In this document: positions 1-12,383 of the stretch, piece after piece
Numbering within the stretch: the stretch's first letter is position 1
Layout: each line of letters starts with the position of its first letter
DNA from: Climacium dendroides
Taxonomy: Eukaryota > Streptophyta > Bryopsida > Hypnales > Climaciaceae
DNA length: 64,000 nt
NCBI GenBank assembly: GCA_950106755.1
Contig: OX467092.1
Span: 8,556,001-8,620,000, forward strand
Direction: 5' to 3'
Position numbers and translations under genes: made by a program
Notes under the pieces: generated by a model
What the model was told of the DNA's origin: nothing
Seen by the model: the letters and a program-made list of their open reading frames with translations, nothing else
The model's database searches: none

Positions 1-544
1 TTAAAGTAGATATAGTCATTTGAACTTGGTTACTCCATTTTTTAAAGTTAATCTAAAATTAATATAATAAAAAATAGTTTTTTGAAAAATGAATCATACT
101 TGCAATCTCAAGGGTTTGTCCAAGCAACGAGCAATATTGAGTACCAAGTATAAAGAATTCTAACAAGGATGCTTAGGATCTTCTAGTAGACTAACAACTA
201 TTATATGAAGGAATTTTAATGGAGTTACTTTCCTGTTTCACAAAGTGAGTTACTATGTCTGCTTTTGTATGCATTTTGTGAACTATATATCATCTCCTAA
301 AAGTTTGGACAAATGGCCAATGAGCCTATTCAATCTGAAATTATTTTTCTATTTGCTACAAATCAAAACTTCAAAATACCAATTTTTTCAAGATTTTGAT
401 TTTGATTACTTATACTTGAAGAATCATTCTACACTTACTCTTCTTAATGAACAATCTTCTTAAGGGTCTATACATAAGCTATTTTTTTTCAAAAAAATAT
501 TTTTAAAAATTCAAAATTCTTTGTAGAACACAATGAAATAAGTC

Positions 545-603
545 TTTTTTACAATAATTAGATATGAATTAAAATAGCATTTATATCTAATTATTGTAAA
601 AAA
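545..603. repeat. Perfect ~20-bp inverted repeat (hairpin)
   Basis: The arm TTTTTTACAATAATTAGATA (from 545) is matched by its reverse complement ending near 603, with a loop of about 16 nt. It could be the remains of a small foldback element. No target-site duplication was recognised. Confidence 0.75.
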
Positions 604-625
604 AATTTATTGGGAGTTTTGGTTT

Positions 626-664
626 GTTTAGCCCTTCAGGCTATATAGTCTATAGGGGCTAAAC
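626..664. repeat. Small hairpin
   Basis: GTTTAGCCC at 626-634 pairs with GGGCTAAAC at 656-664, and the intervening bases partly pair (CTATA/TATAG). It lies just after the hairpin at 545-603. No function is assigned. Confidence 0.5.
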
Positions 665-1559
665 CAACAATTCAGCCTCAGCTATTTAATGTCGTAGCTT
701 CCTTTGATTCAAGGAATCTCCATCTGTAAGTGCATGTAACTTGTGACCTACTTCACAAGTTCCATCAATCACTCCATTTTGGTAGTTGCATACAAAGACA
801 AATGCATAGAGGATCTAGGATAGATTTCTTTTGTTTTCTTGTTTTTGTTATTTTTACACAAATAAAGTTAACCTTTACTGCAAGAAAAAAAACAAGCACC
901 CAACCACAAGCGGCATAGGAGGGGCAAGCAACCTAAAATATAAAGTAGAAATGTTGGGCAAGGTGCTGACCGGGCAGGGCGAGAACCACCCCACTAAGCA
1001 CAGGGCGCCTAAAGAGGTTGAAAGACAAAGATGACCCTAGGACCAGATAATGCCCATCTATCTAGGGTAGTTTTTATAATTGCAATTTGTACCATTTGAT
1101 TTTAGGGTCGTAATAAAAAATAAACTTGATATATTCTCTCTCGCAAAATTAACATTTAGTTTTTATACAATTCCAATCAAGCATACCAAATTTTAATTTC
1201 AAAAAAATAGCATTCCATTTTGGTGAATTGTTTCATTTAATATTCATGATTTTATATGATAATTATTGAAAAATATTGATAATGAATTTTTTAAATTCAA
1301 TTGCAAAGGTATGTAGGAAAATCCACATGCACATCTTTCCTTCAACAACCAACTCAAAAAACCTTGAGGTTCAAAATTCTCTCTTAAGACAATTTAGTAT
1401 TATTTGGATTGAAAAATGTTCAAATTGTATAAATTATATATATATATATTTATTGTAATTAGATTTTGGTTAAGTAATTGTACCATCATACTCAAATGTA
1501 AAAAATTAGGTACAATGTAAGGCACAAAAGAAAATGAAGGGTTTTGTAACTACAATGTA

Positions 1560-2345
1560 CGACTCATTTTGTATTTGCATAGGACGTTTGCAACTAGATG
1601 ACAATTTAGAGACCGCAGTGGCGCAGTTGCAATGGACAAGTTGCATTAGTTGCAGTGTAGTCGCAAGATTGTTTGTCATTCGATAGCCTGCAAAGAACTT
1701 CATCGACGAATTATTTTGACATGGGTTGCTTATGAAGTATTCACTGTCACGTGAGATAACTTGTAGTTAACTTTTTGCAATTAACATACAACTTGTTTAT
1801 GACTCATGGGACTTTGTTGCAACTTTATTGTGATTTGTTACGACTTTATTGTGACTCATTTGTAACTCCTTTGTGACTTGATTGCGGTTTGTCTATGATT
1901 TCATGGCCATTAGTGTGCAACTACAATTGGACTTGCCTTTATTGCAACTCATCTACAACTCGTTTGCAACTCTTTTGTAACTCATTTGTGATTTGTTTGC
2001 AACTTCTTTGTGACTTGATAGCGGTTTGTTTATAATTTCATTGCCAATGATGTGCAACTACATTTAGACTTGCCTTTCTTGCGACTCATCTATGATTTGT
2101 TTGCAATTTTTGTGCGACTTAATTGCAGTTTATCTATGACTTATTTATAACTACATTTGAACTTACTTTTGACTTTTTGCGACTGATTCTTGATGTGTTT
2201 GCAACTAATTCTTGATGTGTTTGCAACTCTTAGCAACTTGTTTATGGATCCTATGTAACTTTTTGCCACTTATATGCAACTTGTTTATAATTTATGGCTA
2301 ACTTGTATACAACTAACTTACAACTCATATGTAATTTATACCCAA
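1560..2345. repeat. Degenerate GCAACT-type array, left
   Basis: About 780 bp of loosely repeated short phrases such as TTGCAACT, TTGTGACT and TTTGCAACTC, spaced roughly 10-25 bp apart. The same vocabulary recurs at 10.79-11.03, 12.84-13.07 (mostly the opposite orientation) and 61.25-61.57 kb. Subterminal motif arrays of this kind are known for CACTA elements, and a CACTA transposase fragment lies at 13.35 kb. Assignment to that element is inference. Confidence 0.65.
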
Positions 2346-2349
2346 TTTG

Positions 2350-3085
2350 TTTATTCTAGTTGATAATGCTCACATCAAGGATCAATGGGGCAAATGCCCT
2401 TATATGTTAGTCCCAAGCATTCTTCCCAGTAGATGATGCATCAATCTCACCATTTTAGTTTACATGTACTTGATTTGGTTTTTCCCACTACTGCTTCAGA
2501 CTACTTTCTTTTCAAATTTTTTCTGACTTTTATGCCTGGGAGAACATCCAATGCTATCTAATTTATACACACAGGGGGGACACTCTCTGTGTTTTAGAAA
2601 CCTACATGCAGCGGAAAATGTAATACATGTAATACATCCTAAAATTTATTTTTTTTTCCAAAAAAAAATTATGAATAGATTGTGCTACTTCAAAAATTTA
2701 TGTTCTGAATTATTGGTATTTTTTATGTTAATAAGAATTAGTTACAAATTTTAGAAGAAAAAAGATACACTGTAAAGCTAAAAATTACTTTCACACTCCT
2801 ATATTATATAAGAAAAAAAAAATTGAAAAATGAATTTTTTTTTTATAAAATAGCTTTCTATTGAAAGTTTATTTTGGTTGAATATTGATGCAATAGTCAT
2901 TATCATGTGATCTCTATAAATATTTTAGTTGAAAACCATGCCATTTTAGTTAATTTTTCAACTTTTTCTAGACAACATATCTTATGTTATTTGGAATTGA
3001 AATTTTTGTCAATAGAAACCTTTAGTCATTGTTAAACAAAGCTCAAAATTTTAGGATGAAATTATAGTTTATTCCAAAGTAAATA
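2350..3085. other. No gene seen
   Basis: AT-rich sequence with homopolymer runs. No coding or structural feature was recognised. Confidence 0.4.
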
Positions 3086-3089
3086 GAGG

Positions 3090-3840
3090 GTCAAAAAATC
3101 ACTTCGCCGCACGTAGGTACCCCGAATGTAATGAGAGTGTCCTCCCCATGTTTATACAACACTTCCTCTGATTGTGCATGCCCAATTGCCCATACTACAA
3201 AGCAGAATATGGAGGAATTCCAAACTCAACCATTGCCCATTGTGAAGGTTGGATGGGTGGTGGCGACATAGACTATGGTGGAATTCACTGCCACTGCCAC
3301 TGTCCCACTGGACTTTGCTGCATTAGTTGTTTAGCAAATCTACGATAAAGAGGAGGCATAGATTTGACAAATCTCATACGTCTGTTTTTGCCACTAGAGG
3401 CTTCTTCATGTAAGTGTCCATCGTCCCCATCAAATTGGTTGTCTTTATTTCTTGGAAGAATACAACATCAACAATAGACAATAGTATTAGAAAAAATGTG
3501 TAAAAGAAAAAAAATAAATAATTGAACCTTCACTTTCTATAAAGAATAATAATTTCCATAGAATTCTATCAACTCACCTTTCTCACTACTATTAGTGTTG
3601 CTTGGCTTGAACTCCTCTAAACATTATACAGAAATTGAGCTCTGAAAAGGGCTGTTCTTCTTTGCAAAAACAAACTCACTAGTTTGTGTCTGGACTCAAT
3701 CATATTCCACTACTCAAAGTCCGGGCAACATTCTACTTGGCATAATAAATAGTGGGTAGGATCATCATGACTCAAAATAGAGGTCGCTATTTTCATCACA
3801 AGTTTACACTTGGCTCCCATCAAAACAATGAAGTTGTCTT
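3090..3840 (-). pseudogene. Decayed two-exon gene, unknown family
   Basis: Reading the minus strand across stops gives coding-like sequence. The upstream exon (about 3835 to 3584) starts MGAKCKLVMKIATS and contains HYLLCQVECCPDFE, then a TAG, then a run including HKLVSLFLQRRTALF. It ends at a good donor (AAAG|GTGAGT) at about 3583. A candidate acceptor near 3455 leads into an exon reading DNQFDGDDGHLHEE and then RMRFVKSMPPLYRRF, broken by further stops. There are at least four in-frame stops, most one transition from CAG, TGG or CGA. I do not recognise the family. The short gap to the plus-strand pseudogene at 4291 suggests divergent genes of one mobile element, which is inference. Confidence 0.45.
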
Positions 3841-4290
3841 TGTGGCAAAGAATGCCAAGTTGTCATTGAACAGAATTCTTTGTGGTCTTCCGTCAATTTC
3901 TGCGTTTCTTTAATTCCTGGGTCTTAGCTGAAGTTGGTGATGGAGAGATGCTTTGTTTAGGATTTTAGTCTTCATCTGAATCACGGTGTTGCTTACAATG
4001 CATTATCTTTTTTTGATGTCATAGTGAAGGTCCATTTTGGGTATTGAAGCATTTAATATCACATTTACTATTGTAAGTATGTCAAAGATCACTACAATTT
4101 TTTGCTACAATTTTCAAGGTATTCGAATTGCTTTAGATCCACTTTAGATTTTGGCATGTACATGCACATTGAGTCCAAACTTAGAACGCATGTATTAATA
4201 CATTAATTGGTGGTAGTTGGTTAAAATAAGAGCATATCCTAGTGTTTTGCATGGGAGTATTTTTCAATTTAGAAACTAAGTTTCAGAAAC
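3841..4290. other. Intergenic region between divergent decayed genes
   Basis: About 450 bp separate the minus-strand pseudogene from the start of the plus-strand pseudogene. It would have held both promoters if the two genes belonged to one element. The codons of the minus-strand gene may extend some way into it. No clear motif was seen. Confidence 0.3.
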
Positions 4291-7200
4291 ATGGCTGTGA
4301 GAGGTAGTGCAAATTTAGATGTTACTTATAAGGTACAAGCCTCAATCGCAGATAAGTATGCTCCAATAATACAACGTGGTAAATTCATTCACAAGCAAGT
4401 TTCACGCTCAATGTTTCCTCATAAGCGACAGGCAGGTGATACAAACATTAACTTATGGTTAGACAGTTCTTTGTACTCGTACAATCCTCTTACAGGGAAA
4501 TGACCAAAATTCAATTCCTTAAAGGATTTGGTAGAATTTGTAGGAGAGGGTGAAAACGGTTTGTTGGGATACGTGCGTTCATTTCAATCCCGAAGTCAGG
4601 AATGTACAGACCATGTTCTAGAGAGATCACTTTTAAAAGAGTGAGTAGTCTGTTTGCAACGTGAAATCAACATCCACGAAGAGAAGTTATGTCAAATACC
4701 TCATCTAGAAGAACAAATTGCTACTCTGAGTGTTGAGAGCTTGTCACTCCAAAAACGTTTGGCTCAAATGCAAAATGAGATCATTGTAGAAAAACTAGCA
4801 AAAGAAGAGAGTCAGGTGGCCTTTGGTATAGCTAAAGAAGAATGTCTATGAGAGAGTACTAGATTGACTAATCTTCACCATGCTGAGCTATAATTAGTGC
4901 ATTCAGAGCTGACAAAGACTAAAGCATCGTTGAGTTGCCTTATCATTAAGTTAACTCACATGCAGAAGACTCCATTTGGCTTTCGAAGTCAAATAAGGCA
5001 ATGAAAAGATCTTTGTACTTTATCCCAATTTGGTGGACATGTGAAGGCTCAGAAAAGACTTTTGTGATCTATTATCGATGCGCAGACCACAATAGCTGTT
5101 TAGGAGCAAAACGAAGATGAAGGGTGCATAAGCCGTTTGTATGGTAATGATACATCACAAAAGTAGAACGGTCCTTTGTTGGCCAACCTGCTATCAAAGA
5201 AAGAGGTGAGCTCCATGACAAACTGTTCAAAGCTAAACACCGTTGGAGTGAGAATGTTCAACCATTATCTATAGAAGATTGGCTCCAAAATAGGTCCTGC
5301 AGTGATTCTTGAAATATGCGATAGAAATGGAATCACGCTTCAAGGTTATGATGCCATTTACAAGGACTTCAAGGAAGTAGTGAAAGCAACTGGACCTAGT
5401 GTTTGAGTTCAATGTTTGCCAAATCCACACCAACTCTCACTTCTCAGACAACAAATGAATTCGAAGTTGGAAGATTTAATAGGTTCTTATAGTCACATTG
5501 ATAATACTCTAATAATTCCTCCGTCATCCAAATCCAAGCAAAAAGCTGACCCAATCAAGTTGGATCTATTGTCAAAGAGCTCTTTCTTTGTAGACGTTGA
5601 AAGTGTTCAGAAAACTATGGTTAGACTCTACAATATAATTCCTGCAGGTATATCCTAATTTATTATATTCTTTTATAGTTTATGTAAGTGAATTTATCAT
5701 TTATACTATTAAACTTGTTACACTTTGAAAGATTCAACATTCATTTTTTAAAAATTTGACTGCACTTTTAGGCTATTCTAAGCTTTAGTATATTACCTTT
5801 TAGGCTATTCTAAGCTTTAGTATATTACCTTTTAGGCTATTCTAAACTTTAGTATATTACAAAGGAATGTATATTTACCTCAATTATTGGTAGAGCTTGA
5901 CTGTTTTGCATCTGTATTTGGCTTAAAGACTACAGTAGGGACCACTTCATAAGAAATACACATGAATTGCCATAATCTCTGTGGAAAACCTGCACATTTC
6001 TTCCTTAGATTTCTTAAACACCATGTCTAGTTGCTTTCACTTTACTAATATTATGTACTTTCACTTTATTGATATTGTAATTGCTGTCAATGCCAGAAGT
6101 TCAAGGAGACCCGCTAATTTTTGTCTTAAAGATAGACGAGGCAGAGATTGTCCATTCTCAAAAGCTGGAAAGAGTATTGATCACAATTATGAATCGTACT
6201 CTTGATCCAACAATTACAGTCAAAAATCCCAAATACTTTTTGGTACAATTTGAAAGAGAATTTTGGCCAATTGCAAGCTTCCAAGTTCGAGTGGCACATA
6301 GCGATTGATATGAAGACAATAAAGTGTTTTTATGGACTACAACACGGTTCAAATAGCAAACATTCATGTATTTATTGCTTGCAAGAGAGAAGCAAACCTG
6401 TAATTACTTCAGGTGCAAGACTCCTAGTTGCAGGAAAAAAACAATCTTATTCTTGGTCAGGAGGGTTATTTGCAAGTTGTATCCATGCTAAACCCATTAC
6501 TAGAGCTCGAAGTTTAAGCCGATGGAAATCCATATTTCCAGTACCTATGGATAGAGTTCATATTTGCACCCTACATGTTTTCAATAGGATTGTTGAAAAT
6601 ATCCTACACTTACATTTTATGTTTATATGGACTATAAGAGATGAGGCTATGAGAGCTGTAGCTATTGATCAGATCCAAAAGGTATTGTCTTCTACTGGGA
6701 TTCATGGGGATAATGTTCTGATATTTAAAGATGCAGACTTGAGTGGAAAATGCAACTCTGTTCCAAACAAGCCAAGCCTAAGTGGAGCCCATTGCAACAA
6801 GATTTTCTAAGCCAGCAAGCTAGAAGGAAGCTCAAACAAAGTTTGGAAAGACATAGTACACTTATGTCTCATGCAAGAATTTTTGTTTGGTGGAGAAAGG
6901 AAGAGAACTCAACTGGAGATGTAGTCAACCCTTGATGATTTACAACAATATTTTAGCAAGCTCACGTTGACAAATGAGTAATGGCATAACTTCAAGTCGA
7001 AGGTAGAAAACTGGGGTCGACTGTTCATCAAGTACTTCAGTGAAACACACGTCACGCATTACATGGTACGTAGGTTTGTTAAGTTCTTGTATGATTTGCA
7101 CATGATAAGCATCATTTTCAGATAATTTCACCACTTGTAGTACTTGCAATTCTTTTGAATCAAAAGAAAATTTGTCCTAGCATTTGCTATAGGGCCTTGG

Positions 7201-8110
7201 TTCAGAGTTCGCATTATATAGTACTTATGTGTACATCTCTCTAGAGTTCTCAATCATGTGCTAGATGAGTATTATGCTTTTGTCATAGGGCCTTGGTTCT
7301 TATTGGTCATATTTTCTCTAACCCAGTCAATTAAAAGATGCACTATATCATGTTTGATCTGAACCATTCATGGTCAATTGTATGAGGCAACTCATAAGTT
7401 TGTTTTCTTTCATGCAGCATATTGTTGTGAATCATGCAACGTGGTTTGTCGATCAATATGGATCCTTCTCAGTGTGGTCATGCCAAGGCATGGAGAACTT
7501 TCATCATCAAGCTAAAACGACGTATCAAAGACACACACAACACAATGGATCAACCTCTGAAAAAAGCGCTCTACTACAGACATACGAACATTAGTACCGA
7601 GTTATTCAACACAAGTTCCGTAACAAAGAAGCAACTTTAAATCTTCCAGAAACAAATTCAACGTGCAATATCAAAGCTGCACTCCAAGTTAGGCGAGCTC
7701 GTACCTTAGAATCCAATGTAGTTCAACATTGGGCTGAGTGGCGTGCCATCCACATTCGCGTTGGGTCTCGATGGGTACCAAATAACCAAGCTGCTGATGG
7801 AGCTCAAGTTGCAGCTGGAGCTGAAGTTCCCGTTGAAGTTGAAGACAAAATTGGAGTTGAAGACGAAGCTTAAGCAGCTAGAGAGACGATTAGTTTGCCA
7901 GAAGAGAGAACAGTACCTCCAGGCTAAGTCATAATGACATTATGACTACATTCAACATCAACTCTGTTGAAACTGTTGATCCAGAGCCATCAATTGACAA
8001 TCTCAATTGATCAGGAGCTGAATATTAACTAGCTCCACTAGTCCGCTTTTGCTGCTCTTGCAAATATGACATCTAGGTTCCTAGTATAAGGCGTGGACTA
8101 AGAAATTATT
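4291..8110 (+). pseudogene. Decayed three-exon gene, probably transposon-borne
   Basis: Exon 1 (4291-5647) is a single frame with about ten stops. It includes a likely coiled-coil stretch near 4660-4850 and a conserved-looking PNPHQLSLLRQQMNSK near 5417. The intron 5648-6096 (GTATAT...CCAG) joins in phase to exon 2 (6097-7065), read as GDPLIFVLKIDEAEIVHSQK. A one-base frameshift near 6290 is followed by the motif HSCIYC after IDMKTIKCFYGL, then MDRVHICTLHVFNRIVE. The intron 7066-7417 (GTACGT...TGCAG) joins in phase 0 to exon 3 (7418-7873), including NHATWFVDQYGSFSVWSCQG and, after one TAG, QHWAEWRAIHIRVGSRW. A coding-like tail continues to about 8110. The CxxC plus His pattern suggests a metal-binding nuclease or transposase-like protein, but I do not recognise the family. 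Most stops are one transition from CGA, CAA, CAG or TGG. Confidence 0.7.
5765..5860. repeat. Three tandem copies of a 32-bp unit
   Basis: The unit begins CTTTTAGGCTATTCTAAGCT and repeats at 5765, 5797 and 5829 with one base change in the third copy. It lies inside the first intron of the decayed gene at 4291-8110. The near identity means the expansion is younger than the decay around it. Confidence 0.9.
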
Positions 8111-8929
8111 CATTAAACTATACAAAGGTATAAAACAATGTGGTTTGAACAATAAGTCAGTATGTAGGATACAAAATGTAATAAATATTCTTTATTGATA
8201 GTCATGTAGTTTGGAAAGTAAAACTTGATGAGTCTCAATGTAGGGGCCAGTGGGATCTAACCTTTTTTTTATTGCAAACCTGTATTTTGGTGGCCAAGCT
8301 CTTCACCAGCGCTTTCTTCTGTATTCATTTCCAAGAATTTGCCATATAACACCAAGAAAAAATAAACATGGAATCATACCAATACCGTCATTCCAAGGTT
8401 CTTGAAGATCAATCAATCCACTATCACCCGAATTAATTAATTTGTGGACCTACATCGTCCATGCCATTACACTTGGATGAATTTAATGGATTCAACCATT
8501 ATCTGTAGAAAACCATACAGAGACTGAAAGACAACAAAATCAAGATCGACTATTTAATTTCCTAATTATAGGTAGTAAGCATCCTTGATTTAAGATTGAT
8601 CAATTAATGTGAAATCTTGACTTATCAAGTCATAGTCTATAAGTCTCAAAACATGTGCACCACATCCTTCTCAATTTAAAACAAGTATACAATTGGCATT
8701 GCCAATCAGCCAATGTAAGTATGTAAGTCACTTTGACTAATTGATCCTCTCAATAATGTGGATTTTCCATGGTGGTTGAATGTCTCCAACTAGTAGATTC
8801 TTTTCATTTTGTTTATTCACTTGCATGGAATCCATCAATAGAATAAAAATCTGAATCATATTCAAAACTTGCATGTTGTGAGCAAAAAATGTAATGTTCA
8901 GAGAAACATTGATTGGAAATATACCTTCT

Positions 8930-10190
8930 CAACTGCGTGACTTGCTTTAATAATCCAGAGTACAAAGTCTTTGGGTCCATTGGGTCCCAAGTCAAATAAA
9001 AACTCAGAACGAACGTTGGTTAGGCTCCAATTTTTAGCAACCTCAATTTTGCCTTCTTGTTCTCTAAATTCATATTGAATTTTCATCAATTCTATTTCAT
9101 CAATTCTATTTCACCAACTTGATCAATAGGTCTCCAATCTTATGTAGACACACGCCGTTTTCAATTGAATTGGAAGTTCGTGTACAAGATCAATCTACCA
9201 ATATAAAATTTGAAAACTATAGAATGAGTGTCCACTATACACTTGATGACATTGTCTATCCATGTAATTTTACTGTTTCAACCATCATCCATGAGTGATG
9301 ACATCAACTTGGAGGTCACATCTTTGAATACGTACGAAGTTGCAGTTTTGTGAATGTTTGATGCTATCCAGAACAGATTGATGAAGATATGAAAAGGAAC
9401 AAACCACTGCAAATGTGTTGCCTTGCTGCCAATACTCGGCTTCATGGATGCGAGAAAATCATTTCATAATTGAGCTTAGAATGCCTCAGTGGTTGACATG
9501 TCTTGTACTGGCCACACACTATCATCTAGGCTTGGTAGCTGAATTGCTTGTAATCGTCTAAATTGTTCTTGCCACACTGGTGGAAAATACTGAGCATTAT
9601 AGTAGAATATGTTGTCATGCAATAGCTCTTTGTGTGTTCTATTACCTTGGCTGGGCTCTCCAACTTCTACATGCAGGACACACACCACTCCAATGATGCT
9701 CTTAATATCAACCCAATCTATGTAATTGGATGGATACAAATTTGGTTTGCCACATGAAGAATTGGTACCCAATGCCAAATTGTCAATTAGAAAAGAAATC
9801 AAAATTATCAACTTTAGTATTATTAGAGAAAGGGACTTACAATTGCAGCTAGTCATTGCAATTAGAATGCAAGGATGAAACAATGTGAATGAACTAGCTA
9901 TTCTACCAACCCAAAAAACAAGTATTACTTCAACATTATCAACCAAAAGGACTTACAACTGCAGCCGCTCATTGCAATCAGAACTGTAGGGTCTAATCGC
10001 AACTGTTTGTACATATAAGGATATTGGACCAGTACATCAGAAACGACTTTGGAACCTGGTTGAATTCGAAATTTCAAAATTTGAGCTTAGTAAGCTCTTT
10101 CGATACTACTCTCCATGTTTCTTAGCATCCCTAGCATGCCCTCCTTTATTGCCAGGCATCAGTGTTATCCAAGAGTGTATCCCTAACTTC
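8930..10190 (-). pseudogene. Decayed multi-exon gene, unknown family
   Basis: Minus-strand reading gives an exon (about 10190 to 9957) with FRIQPGSKVVSDVLVQYPYM and RLDPTVLIAMSGC, ending at a GTAAGT donor near 9956. That exon end is duplicated about 110 bp downstream (ATTGCAATGA...TGCAATT|GTAAGT near 9840), so two donors exist. After a candidate acceptor near 9720 the frame reads YIDWVDIKSIIGVVCVLHVE and HDNIFYYNAQYFPPVWQEQF, then through stops to LQWFVPFHIFINLFW. A 14-bp duplication at 9083-9110 breaks the frame. The frame then continues VAKNWSLTNVRSEFLFDLG and FVLWIIKASHAVEK before a GGTATA donor near 8933. I do not recognise the family. It faces the plus-strand gene at 4291-8110 and shows the same kind of decay. 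Confidence 0.55.
9083..9110. repeat. 14-bp tandem duplication that shifts a frame
   Basis: TCATCAATTCTATT occurs twice in a row. Removing one copy would restore the minus-strand reading frame between the residues GEIELMK and IQYEFREQ. The duplication is therefore a disabling lesion in the decayed gene. Confidence 0.8.
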
Positions 10191-10789
10191 AACAAAATAT
10201 ATTTTCCATTTTGATCTTGCTTTGTATGCAAGATTACACCTTCTATTCGAGTTTTAAGCCTCATTGCTCAAAAAACACTTAGCTCACAACAAAGTAACCT
10301 CAATGTAGCAAACCATCGCTCATTAAGGCAAGCCTAAAAAACCTCAACTTGGAAACTTGGAGAATGGAAGCAGTCAAGCAGAGGGAACAATAACTACAAT
10401 CTATGCATGTCAAGTGCAATTCAGCCTATACATGTCAAGACATCATTACTGCCACCCATCCCATGCATAAAGATGATCACTCATTGGTCAGACTTCAACG
10501 CATTCCGTGATGTACATCCTTACGTGGTGGCCTCAATGCCACCTTATACAATCCTTTTTTTATGTGGGCAGGGGTGTTGATCACCAAAATAGTAAGAAAA
10601 TTTCACAGCCTCTTATTGGATTCAAGTTCTCTGTAATGGCAGACATGTAATCTTTGTCACTTGCATCTTCACTCATAGCTTTTGTATCTTTATTGGTACC
10701 TTTGATGAATAGTAACTCGTCCTACAGGACAAGAAATGAATAGTAACTTGTCCAGTATGACAACCATGCATTATAACAATAAAAGGAAA
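10191..10789. other. No clear gene
   Basis: The upstream part of the minus-strand decayed gene may extend here, because a coding-like run around 10130-10190 continues toward larger coordinates. I could not follow a frame further. Confidence 0.3.
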
Positions 10790-11030
10790 GTCCATGCAGT
10801 TGCAACTAATTTGCTACTACATTGCGACTACAACTACATTGTAATTAATTTTTTACTACAATACAACCAATTTGCAACTACAATGCACAACTAAAATACA
10901 ATTACATTGTGACTCTCATGCAACTTCAATTACCTTTGTAATATCCAACTACACTGCAACTAAATTGCGACTGTAGTGCAACTACATTGCAACTTTCATG
11001 CAACTTCAATTATCTTTGTAGAATTACAAC
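10790..11030. repeat. Degenerate GCAACT-type array, second copy
   Basis: Phrases such as TTGCAACTA, ATTGCGACTA and ATGCAACTTCAATTA recur every 10-20 bp. They have the same orientation and vocabulary as the array at 1560-2345. Confidence 0.65.
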
Positions 11031-12380
11031 AAGTGAACTTCTTATAAGTAACTACTAAAATACAAGCAAATATAATGCGATTCCCAAATTTTAAACACCC
11101 TTGTAAGACTAAAGACAATTTTTAAATTTCTAAGAGACCTTTACAATTTCTTTGCCATTGCTTTGATTGTTGCTTCTATTGGTAGTACTTGGATAGCTAA
11201 CTTTGTCATTCTAACATCTCGGCACAATTCCATGTCCGTTTTCTCATAGTCACTGGAATCCATGAATCTATGATGAGCGATTTTAAAAAGTCAAGAAAAT
11301 GGTTCAATGAACAATTACAATGTCATGCAATTCTTTAAGAAATTTCCTTGTCATCAATACACAAGCATGAAGACAACTAAATGTTCAATGTTATCAAAAG
11401 ATAGGCCTTGTCTATTCAAATCCTCACAAATTCTACAAATGAAAAAACTATTCTCATTGACAATCAAGGAGGTCTTATGTACAATCATACCAATGCATCA
11501 TGCTTTTGTACAAGCTCAAAACCAATTTGTAGTAAATAATAAACTAACATAAGTATTATAATTAAAGTTCCACAACAACACATCGATTTTTAACAAAATG
11601 ATATAAGAACAGCAAATATTATGAACAATTTAACTAATTAGTTCAAAAATCAAACAAAACCACAACAAAAAGAGCAAATACTAACCCTCACATCGTCTTC
11701 AATAGTGGAAAAGCTTCACTTGTAGTTTGGAAAAGTGAGATTGTAGGTAGGACTTCCAAAAAGGTACGTTGGGCTATAAAAATGAACAGAAAGAGCTCAG
11801 TACGAACACATTGTCCATAAACAATGAATACAATGTTAAAAAAAGAAAGATTAAGAAATAAAGTACAACACACCTTCTTGAAGAATAAAAAGGTGATCTT
11901 AGACTGCCTACAGGACCTTTTGTTCTTCAATGCTCCTTCCTCACAAGCTGAAATTCTAGGGAAAAGCCCCCTTAATCAAATTCATGTAAGTTGAGAAACG
12001 AGGTCTGATTGTCTAAGCGATGCAAAGAAGTTAGAGAACCAACTCAATTTTATAGATTCTCAATATTCACCACTACTAATATTGATTCAAATGTGCAAGA
12101 TGCTCACCCTCAAATACAATTCTTCCAACATACAGAAGCTCCCCACCTACCGAACGAGTCGGTAAGGACTAACTTAGATTGTCTATAGACAGGGACTCCA
12201 TAGAAGAATTCAAATATGATGACAAAACAGAGGCCGAGCCACAAGTCACAAACCACGGACAATGGTGATGTAGAATTGTATCTAGCATACCGATGCTTCT
12301 TGAAACCAACCCTAAACATACCATAAGATACCTAGATATAACATTGAAACTACAAAGTAATAAATTGAACAAGGAGAGAC
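11031..12380. other. No gene seen
   Basis: AT-rich sequence. The short open frames on both strands resemble no known protein and overlap one another. Confidence 0.4.
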
Positions 12381-12383
12381 TAA

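Larger units (their letters stand above)
1..1500. other. AT-rich non-coding stretch
   Basis: No convincing coding region was seen. Short open frames here are AT-rich and resemble no known family. Two hairpins (545-603 and 626-664) are listed separately. The stretch 890-1035 is locally richer in G and C but is not recognisable. Confidence 0.5.
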
